Below are positions 7,314 through 11,317 of a DNA stretch of 11,317 nt, piece after piece. The notes under the pieces were generated by a model, which was not told where the DNA came from, ran no database searches, and saw nothing but the letters and a program-made list of their open reading frames with translations. Made by a program: the position numbers and the translations under genes. Position 1 is the first letter of the stretch; each line of letters starts with the position of its first letter. Source of the DNA: an uncultured Streptococcus sp. (GTDB taxonomy: Bacteria; Bacillota; Bacilli; Lactobacillales; Aerococcaceae); assembly GCA_916050055.1 (NCBI GenBank), contig CAJZJY010000024.1:1-11317 (forward strand). The letters run 5' to 3'.

Positions 7314-7930
7314 GAATTGTCTTTCTTCGCAACACATTTGTAGCTAGTATAGATACACTCTTTGATGAGTGCATCATCTGTGCACACATTCAGCGCAATT
7401 GAAATCCAATGCTTCTTATTCATATGATAGGCTTCGAAAATCCCGTCAGTCGCAACGAGTCGTTCCTTGTCTTCCGGATGAATCTTCACGTTCAAAACAA
7501 GGGCGTTCGCCTTTGAAGCTACTCCTAGTTTTTGAAGCGGCACTTCCATCATGAGCCCATACCATTTGCCTTTATCTTCGACCATAAAGCCCATCGCCTC
7601 CGTCTTCTCAAACGGATTACCATGATACGGGACGATATTTTCGGTCATCCACTTCGTCCACTTCTGGCGTGCTTCTTTGATACTCGATTGCTCAGGATGC
7701 AACCAAAGGAACGCTAGCTCACTTGCCTCTTCGCGCAAGGCTTGAGCGATACTGCTACTCGTTGTTGGTATATCGAATAAGGTGTAGCGCTCGTTAACCT
7801 CATCGATCGCTACGATTTCTAAGCCTTGTTTTTGGCTAGCACTCACCACCTGAAAGTGAAATCCTTCCATTTGGCTTGGAAAGATTTTCCCTTCCAGTTC
7901 TGGTAAGTCCTTTGTTAATTTCCATTTCAT
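7286..7930 (-). CDS. MmcQ/YjbR-family protein with an N-terminal extension
   Basis: A 214-residue protein. The C-terminal part (about 86-202) fits the MmcQ/YjbR family, a CyaY-like fold often annotated as DNA-binding. It has KWYGLMMEVP (122-131), a LNVKIHPEDKERL segment, the hallmark YHMNKKHW (168-175), and a final helix ending in SYKCVA. Family members are usually only about 110-120 residues; the first 85 residues here resemble nothing I recognise. The molecular role of the family is not established. The ATG at 7930 lies 12 bases after the uvrB stop, and AAGAGGT, which serves as its ribosome site, touches that stop, so it is almost certainly co-transcribed with uvrB. No signal peptide or membrane segment is seen. 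A link to DNA repair is only suggested by the neighbour. Confidence 0.8.
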   Translation of the reverse strand: MKWKLTKDLPELEGKIFPSQMEGFHFQVVSASQKQGLEIVAIDEVNERYTLFDIPTTSSSIAQALREEASELAFLWLHPEQSSIKEARQKWTKWMTENIVPYHGNPFEKTEAMGFMVEDKGKWYGLMMEVPLQKLGVASKANALVLNVKIHPEDKERLVATDGIFEAYHMNKKHWISIALNVCTDDALIKECIYTSYKCVAKKDNSLLSTRDSL

Positions 7931-7942
7931 AAATCTGACCTC

Positions 7943-9925
7943 TTATAAGCGATACTCCGCACGTAATTCGAGAATCACGTCGCGTAAATCGGCTGCTTTC
8001 TCGAAATCGAGGTCCTTGGCTGCCGCACGCATATCCAACTCGAGTAACTCAAGCGCTTCTCGGCGTTGTTCTTGCGTCATCTTCTTGAAGTCTTTTGCTG
8101 TCGTTGGTGCATCTTCTTTTTCGACCTCGTGCGTAATCGCAATTAAATCACGGATATTCTTCACGATAGTCTTCGGAACAATGCCATGTTCTTTATTGTA
8201 TGCCTCTTGGATGGCACGACGACGATTCGTTTCATCAATCGCTTTTTGCATCGAATCCGTAATCTTATCGGCATACATAATCACACGACCGTTCGCATTA
8301 CGCGCCGCACGTCCAATCGTTTGAACAAGAGAACGTTCACTACGAAGGAAACCTTCCTTATCCGCATCGAGAATTGCCACAAGGGACACTTCTGGCACGT
8401 CTAACCCTTCACGAAGCAAGTTGATTCCGACCAACACGTCGAATTCCCCGAGTCGTAAGTTACGGATGATTTCCGTACGTTCCAATGTCTTAATGTCACT
8501 ATGCAAATACTTCACCTTAATGCCCACTTCTTCTAAATAGTCGGTCAAGTCCTCGGACATCTTCTTCGTTAATGTCGTAATAAAGACACGCTCATTGCGT
8601 TCTACACGTAAGTTGATTTCACTAATCAAGTCATCAATCTGTCCTTTAATTGGACGAACTTCCACTGGTGGATCGAGCAGGCCGGTTGGGCGAATGATTT
8701 GCTCGGTAACTGTTGGCGTATGCGATAACTCGTAAGGCCCCGGTGTTGCCGAAATATAAATGATTTGTGGCACGCGTTCCTCGAACTCTTCAAAGCGCAA
8801 TGGACGGTTATCTAAAGCACTTGGTAAGCGGAAGCCGTATTGAATCAACTGCTCCTTACGAGCACGGTCCCCGTTATACATTCCACGAATTTGTGACATC
8901 GTAATATGCGACTCATCGACCACGAAGAGCGAATCTTTCGGGAAGAAGTCTAATAAAGTATACGGTGGTTGTCCTGGACGTCGGCCATCCATATGACGGG
9001 AGTAGTTCTCAATCCCGTTACAGTAGCCCATCTCTAGTAGCATTTCGATATCGTAGTTGGTCCGTTGTTCTAAGCGTTGTGCTTCAAGTAACTGATGGTT
9101 GTCTCGTAATTCTTTTAGTCGTTCCGCAAGCTCTTCTTTAATCGTAGCCACGGCCCGTGAAATTTGGTCTTCATTGGCCACAAAGTGCGTTGCTGGGAAG
9201 ATCGGAACGTGTTCCACGGTTGCTTTAATTTCACCCGTCAACACATCAACTTCTTTAATCGCTTCGATTTCATCTCCGAAGAATTCAATACGAAAGGCTG
9301 TCGCATCATTTCCTGGTAGGAAGATTTCAACGACGTCCCCACGAACACGGAATGTTCCACGGCGGAAATCATAGTCGTTACGCTCGAACTGCATTTCTAC
9401 CAATCGACGCAATAAGTCATCACGTTCGATTTCCATGCCTTCACGAAGCGACAATACATGGTCGCGGTAATCTTCCGGGTTTACTAAACCATACATCGAA
9501 GACACGGACGCCACTACAATCACATCGCGACGTTCTAGAAGAGCGCTTGTGGCCGAGTGTCGTAATTTATCAATCTCATCGTTGACGCTCGATTCCTTCT
9601 CGATATACGTATCGCTGGCAGGAACGTACGCTTCTGGTTGATAGTAGTCATAATACGACACAAAATATTCGACCGCATTGTCCGGGAAGAATTCTTTCAA
9701 CTCTCCGTACAACTGGCCGGCTAATGTTTTATTATGCGCTAATACGAGCGTTGGTTTATTGACTTCTTGAATCACATTTGCAATCGTGAACGTCTTCCCT
9801 GTTCCGGTTGCCCCAAGTAAGGTCTGTTCTTTGACCCCATTATTAATGCCATCGACGAGTTCTTGGATGGCTTGAGGTTGGTCTCCATTTGGTGCATAAG
9901 GAGCCACTAATTTAAATTGATCCAT
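7943..9925 (-). CDS. uvrB: Excinuclease ABC subunit B
   Basis: The damage-verifying helicase-like subunit of nucleotide excision repair: UvrA loads it on DNA and it recruits UvrC. The 660 residues match the usual length. Visible are Walker A GATGTGKT (38-45), the damage-probing beta-hairpin region with [10 protein letters not shown] (91-100), the helicase motif II VVDESH (335-340), QTIGRAARN of motif VI, and the C-terminal UVR motif (about 624-657, [20 protein letters not shown]), which contacts UvrC or UvrA. The start ATG follows AAAGAGGTGA at good spacing. uvrA, often the next gene in Firmicutes, is absent; a YjbR-family gene follows instead. I found no SOS (DinR/LexA) box of the CGAAC-N4-GTTCG type in the 170 bases before the start, so SOS control is not evident. 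Confidence 0.98.
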   Translation of the reverse strand: MDQFKLVAPYAPNGDQPQAIQELVDGINNGVKEQTLLGATGTGKTFTIANVIQEVNKPTLVLAHNKTLAGQLYGELKEFFPDNAVEYFVSYYDYYQPEAYVPASDTYIEKESSVNDEIDKLRHSATSALLERRDVIVVASVSSMYGLVNPEDYRDHVLSLREGMEIERDDLLRRLVEMQFERNDYDFRRGTFRVRGDVVEIFLPGNDATAFRIEFFGDEIEAIKEVDVLTGEIKATVEHVPIFPATHFVANEDQISRAVATIKEELAERLKELRDNHQLLEAQRLEQRTNYDIEMLLEMGYCNGIENYSRHMDGRRPGQPPYTLLDFFPKDSLFVVDESHITMSQIRGMYNGDRARKEQLIQYGFRLPSALDNRPLRFEEFEERVPQIIYISATPGPYELSHTPTVTEQIIRPTGLLDPPVEVRPIKGQIDDLISEINLRVERNERVFITTLTKKMSEDLTDYLEEVGIKVKYLHSDIKTLERTEIIRNLRLGEFDVLVGINLLREGLDVPEVSLVAILDADKEGFLRSERSLVQTIGRAARNANGRVIMYADKITDSMQKAIDETNRRRAIQEAYNKEHGIVPKTIVKNIRDLIAITHEVEKEDAPTTAKDFKKMTQEQRREALELLELDMRAAAKDLDFEKAADLRDVILELRAEYRL

Positions 9926-9946
9926 GACTTCACCTCTTTCTTTTCT

Positions 9947-9955
9947 AGTATACCA
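9947..9955 (-). promoter_or_regulatory. Extended -10 promoter of uvrB
   Basis: TGgTATACT on the minus strand (9955-9947) is a strong extended -10, about 20 bases before the uvrB ATG. No clear -35 is seen. It is back to back with the rpsT promoter, about 60 bp away. Confidence 0.55.
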
Positions 9956-10007
9956 TCATTACGGGAGTTTTACCGTTTGTCTGTCTTGTTCTTTCACAAT
10001 ACCTTGC

Positions 10008-10036
10008 TTGCAATTCAAGTAGGACTTTTGTATAAT
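10008..10036 (+). promoter_or_regulatory. rpsT promoter
   Basis: TTGCAA (10008-10013) and a perfect TATAAT (10031-10036) are 17 bases apart. This is the best sigma-A promoter match in the window, as expected for a ribosomal protein gene. It implies a leader of about 55 bases before the TTG start. Confidence 0.8.
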
Positions 10037-10098
10037 AGTTCGTGTTGGAAACAACTGATCAGTAATTATACATGTTAAATGAAAGAGGGGTGAACCCA

Positions 10099-10353
10099 TT
10101 GCCAAATATCGCATCACAAATCAAACGTGTTCGTACTAACAAAAAGTCAACACTTGCTAACAACGCTCAAACTTCTGCTATGCGTACAGCTATCAAAAAA
10201 TTTGACGCTGCTGTAGCTGAAGGTGCTGAAAATGCTGAAGAATTATTACGTGCTGCTCACAAAGCAATCGACGGAGCTGCTTCTAAAGGATTAATCCACA
10301 AAAATAAAGCTTCTCGTGATAAATCACGTCTTGCTGCAAAATTAAGCAAATAA
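10099..10353 (+). CDS. rpsT: 30S ribosomal protein S20
   Basis: A primary 16S rRNA-binding protein of the small subunit. The 84-residue basic helical protein begins [16 protein letters not shown] after the initiator, the usual S20 N-terminus, and ends in the conserved [20 protein letters not shown] chose the TTG at 10099 because it puts the start exactly where S20 homologues begin and GAGGGGTG (10085-10092) lies six bases upstream. The in-frame ATG at 10072 would add nine residues foreign to the family and would place that ribosome site inside the coding region. E. coli rpsT also starts with UUG, where the weak start is tied to feedback control; the same may apply here, but nothing in the leader proves it. 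Monocistronic, with its own promoter and terminator. Confidence 0.97.
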   Translation: MPNIASQIKRVRTNKKSTLANNAQTSAMRTAIKKFDAAVAEGAENAEELLRAAHKAIDGAASKGLIHKNKASRDKSRLAAKLSK

Positions 10354-10358
10354 TAATT

Positions 10359-10388
10359 AGCCTGAGAATTGATCTCGGGCTCTTTTTT
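10359..10388 (+). terminator. rpsT terminator
   Basis: AGCCTGAGA (10359-10367) pairs with TCTCGGGCT (10373-10381), with one G-T wobble and a five-base loop, followed by CTTTTTTT. It lies six bases after the rpsT stop codon. Confidence 0.9.
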
Positions 10389-10407
10389 TATGCTCAAAAA
10401 TATAAAC

Positions 10408-10654
10408 GCCTTACGGGTAACGAATGAAAAGATTAGAACACTTTCTTCGAACTCCTCTGGATTTTCTCATCGTTATCATAATCATTGCACCGACTTGAGC
10501 CGAAGTCTCAAGTCTAGCAAGCTTCAAACTGAGGGTAAGAGATAAATCCCTAACCCTCAGTAATTCACATTGCTTGCTGGAACACGATTATGATGACGAT
10601 GAAATCCAGGGAGTTCTTCGTTTATGTTCTACTCTAACGCGCTATCCGTAAGGC
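10408..10654. repeat. Long-palindrome structured element, copy 2 (after rpsT)
   Basis: The gap between the rpsT terminator and the convergent right-end operon is a folded element. Outer arms: GCCTTACGG (10408-10416 with 10646-10654), TAGAACA (10434-10440 with 10625-10631), GAACTCC and CTGGATTT (10449-10464 with 10602-10616) and a 16-bp arm (10468-10483 with 10586-10601, one wobble). The core (10484-10585) has TTGCACCG (10485-10492), a perfect 8-bp hairpin GACTTGAG/CTCAAGTC (10492-10514), and AGCAAGC/GCTTGCT (10516-10522 with 10572-10578) enclosing ACTGAGGGT/ACCCTCAGT (10528-10536 with 10553-10561). The minus strand of this core aligns with the plus strand of the copy at 5989-6249. No coding potential is apparent. 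Unlike copy 1 its end hairpin has no T run, so it is not an intrinsic terminator. Confidence 0.8.
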
Positions 10655-10669
10655 TTAAATTATTAAAGA

Positions 10670-10728
10670 TAAAAAAAGAAACCCGAACAATTCGAAGGCC
10701 CCCGGGGAAAAAAGAGGGTGGCCGGGGG
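10670..10728 (-). terminator. Possible second, degenerate terminator
   Basis: CCCCCGG (10699-10705) can pair with CCGGGGG (10722-10728) around a 16-base loop. On the minus strand a smaller CGAA-TTG-TTCG hairpin (10694-10684) and a T-rich tract (10680-10670) follow. It may back up the terminator at 10771-10819 or be a decayed copy of it. Confidence 0.35.
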
Positions 10729-10817
10729 AGGTAAAGGTGCTGAAAAAACAATCAATTCGAAGGCACCATGAAAAAAAGAGTGCCCGAGGGAGGTGTTTAG
10801 GCTCCTGCTCGGGCACT
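10688..10817. repeat. Two imperfect tandem units with a 65-bp period
   Basis: CAATTCGAAGGC occurs at 10688-10699 and 10753-10764, exactly 65 bp apart. In both units it is followed by an A run, GAG, a C/G-rich stretch and GGGAGGT. The second unit contains a complete terminator hairpin; the first lacks the matching closing arm. This looks like a duplicated terminator region that has since diverged. Confidence 0.6.
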
Positions 10818-10819
10818 CT
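10771..10819 (-). terminator. Intrinsic terminator of the right-end operon
   Basis: AGAGTGCCCGAG (10777-10788) pairs perfectly with CTCGGGCACTCT (10808-10819), with extra GGAG/CTCC pairing within the loop. On the minus strand it is followed by seven T residues (10777-10771). It starts eight bases after the stop codon of the L7/L12-like gene at 10827. Confidence 0.85.
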
Positions 10820-10826
10820 GTTTTTG

Positions 10827-11102
10827 TTAAATGATAATGTCATCGACAAATTGTTTAGCTTCTGACAAGCTCATTCCTGTTACGTTACGTAATTTTTGAA
10901 TGGCTTTAATCGGTTGGCCATTGCGTTTCAATTCGCGTAAGTACTCTTCTAATTCTTCTGGGATGTACGCTTCTTCTACTGGTGTACTCTCTTGTGTTGA
11001 TGGTGTTTGTTCCACCGCTCCGCTGGTATTTGGTTTGGTGCGGAACGCAAGGGCGATTACCGCTACTATAACAACAGCGATGATAACGATTAGTAATTCC
11101 AT
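10827..11102 (-). CDS. Small membrane-anchored protein with an L7/L12 C-terminal-like domain
   Basis: A 91-residue protein in three parts. Residues 2-20 are an uninterrupted hydrophobic segment, probably a membrane anchor. Residues 21-45 are a Thr/Ser/Pro/Glu-rich linker. The rest (about 46-91) ends in IKAIQKLRNVTGMSLSEAKQ and FVDDI, which closely follows the ribosomal L7/L12 C-terminal pattern of KxIKxVRxxTGLxLKEAKxLVD. It cannot replace L7/L12 because the dimerising N-terminal domain is missing. A role binding translation factors at the membrane is conceivable but not shown. Similar small proteins are seen in Firmicutes without an assigned function. The ATG at 11102 follows AGGAG (11113-11109), which overlaps the stop codon of the toxin gene upstream; translational coupling is likely. 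It ends at a strong terminator. Confidence 0.75.
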   Translation of the reverse strand: MELLIVIIAVVIVAVIALAFRTKPNTSGAVEQTPSTQESTPVEEAYIPEELEEYLRELKRNGQPIKAIQKLRNVTGMSLSEAKQFVDDIII

Positions 11103-11111
11103 GGGTTTCTC

Positions 11112-11317
11112 CTATTTCATAAATTTGTAAACACTGCTTCTATGAGCAAATTCAAATGCTATAATTTTTAATTGATCATCTTCGATTTCTACAATTAATC
11201 TATAATCTCCAATTCTATATCTCCAATATTTTGACAAAGTTCCACGCAGAGGTTTCCCCTTACTTCTAGGCTCTTCACAGTCCATCAAATTTTTTTCAAT
11301 CCATTTTTTTAAGATTA
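11112..11317 (-). CDS. RelE/ParE-family toxin, 5' end missing
   Basis: The frame enters from the right edge and ends in TAG at 11114-11112, giving the last 67 residues. The series GKPLRGTLSKYWRYRIGDYR, then LIVEIEDDQLKIIAFEFAHR and SSVY, is the typical C-terminal half of RelE-type toxins, which cleave mRNA on the ribosome (ParE relatives hit gyrase instead). Families run about 85-95 residues, so some 20 N-terminal residues lie outside the window. An antitoxin gene would be expected just upstream, also outside. Five of six arginine codons are AGA and the stretch is visibly AT-richer than uvrB or the ABC genes, which use CGT/CGC, consistent with acquisition by transfer. It reads into the L7/L12-like gene nine bases later. 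Confidence 0.85.
   Translation of the reverse strand, partial: ILKKWIEKNLMDCEEPRSKGKPLRGTLSKYWRYRIGDYRLIVEIEDDQLKIIAFEFAHRSSVYKFMK

Noticed and set aside
7248..7330. Lysine riboswitch or T-box before asd
   Set aside because: The leader from the promoter at 7285-7313 is only about 30 bases and holds no such structure.
10072..10098. ATG start for S20
   Set aside because: The nine extra residues do not match S20 proteins, and the ribosome site for TTG 10099 lies within this stretch.
9926..10098. SOS (DinR/LexA) operator before uvrB
   Set aside because: No CGAAC-N4-GTTCG-like dyad could be found, although uvrB is SOS-controlled in some Firmicutes.
10655..10849. 64-codon minus-strand frame
   Set aside because: It covers terminator hairpins and tandem repeats and overlaps the end of the L7/L12-like gene; no ribosome site and no protein-like pattern.
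1..11317. CRISPR array, integrase or transposase gene
   Set aside because: No regularly spaced direct repeats and no reading frame resembling a recombinase or transposase were seen; any mobility of the palindromic elements would have to come from elsewhere.

Overview
The window looks like chromosomal DNA of a Gram-positive bacterium of the Firmicutes, most likely a lactic-acid-type (Lactobacillales) organism. The reasons are the purine-rich AGGAG ribosome sites, TGnTATAAT-type promoters, the 84-residue S20 protein, an ABC-F protein of the YdiF type and a YfiB/YfiC-like exporter pair. I cannot name the genus from sequence alone. Most genes are conserved housekeeping or near-core genes. The novelty lies between genes and at the right edge.

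Layout. At the left edge a minus-strand gene begins (only its first codons are present), divergent from a plus-strand ABC-F ATPase (260-2209). A bidirectional terminator (2256-2299) separates that gene from a convergent two-gene minus-strand operon for a heterodimeric ABC exporter (5771 to 2305, reading leftward). The two exporter genes overlap by ATGA, and their motifs give one degenerate and one canonical ATP site. Upstream of the operon lies a cluster of related palindromes (5870-5942) that look like operators. Further right on the minus strand come uvrB (9925-7943), a MmcQ/YjbR-family gene (7930-7286) and asd (7247-6255), closely spaced and all reading left; asd has its own promoter inside the end of the YjbR gene. 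Divergent from uvrB is rpsT (10099-10353), which uses a TTG start and has a clear promoter and terminator. The right end reads leftward again: a RelE/ParE-type toxin cut by the window edge, then a small membrane-anchored protein with an L7/L12 C-terminal-like domain, then tandem terminator-like repeats.

The most interesting structure is a pair of intergenic elements of about 250-260 bp in opposite orientations, one just after asd (5989-6249) and one after rpsT (10408-10654). Each is a long imperfect palindrome with outer arms containing CTTACGG. Each encloses a related core of about 100 bp with a fixed order: CGGTGCAA next to the outer stem, a hairpin with a GAG-AC..GG-CTC tip, and a second branched stem ending in a variable hairpin. 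Stem sequences differ between the copies while pairing is kept, which suggests selection on RNA or DNA structure. They may be a family of miniature mobile elements or an undescribed structured RNA. I do not recognise them.
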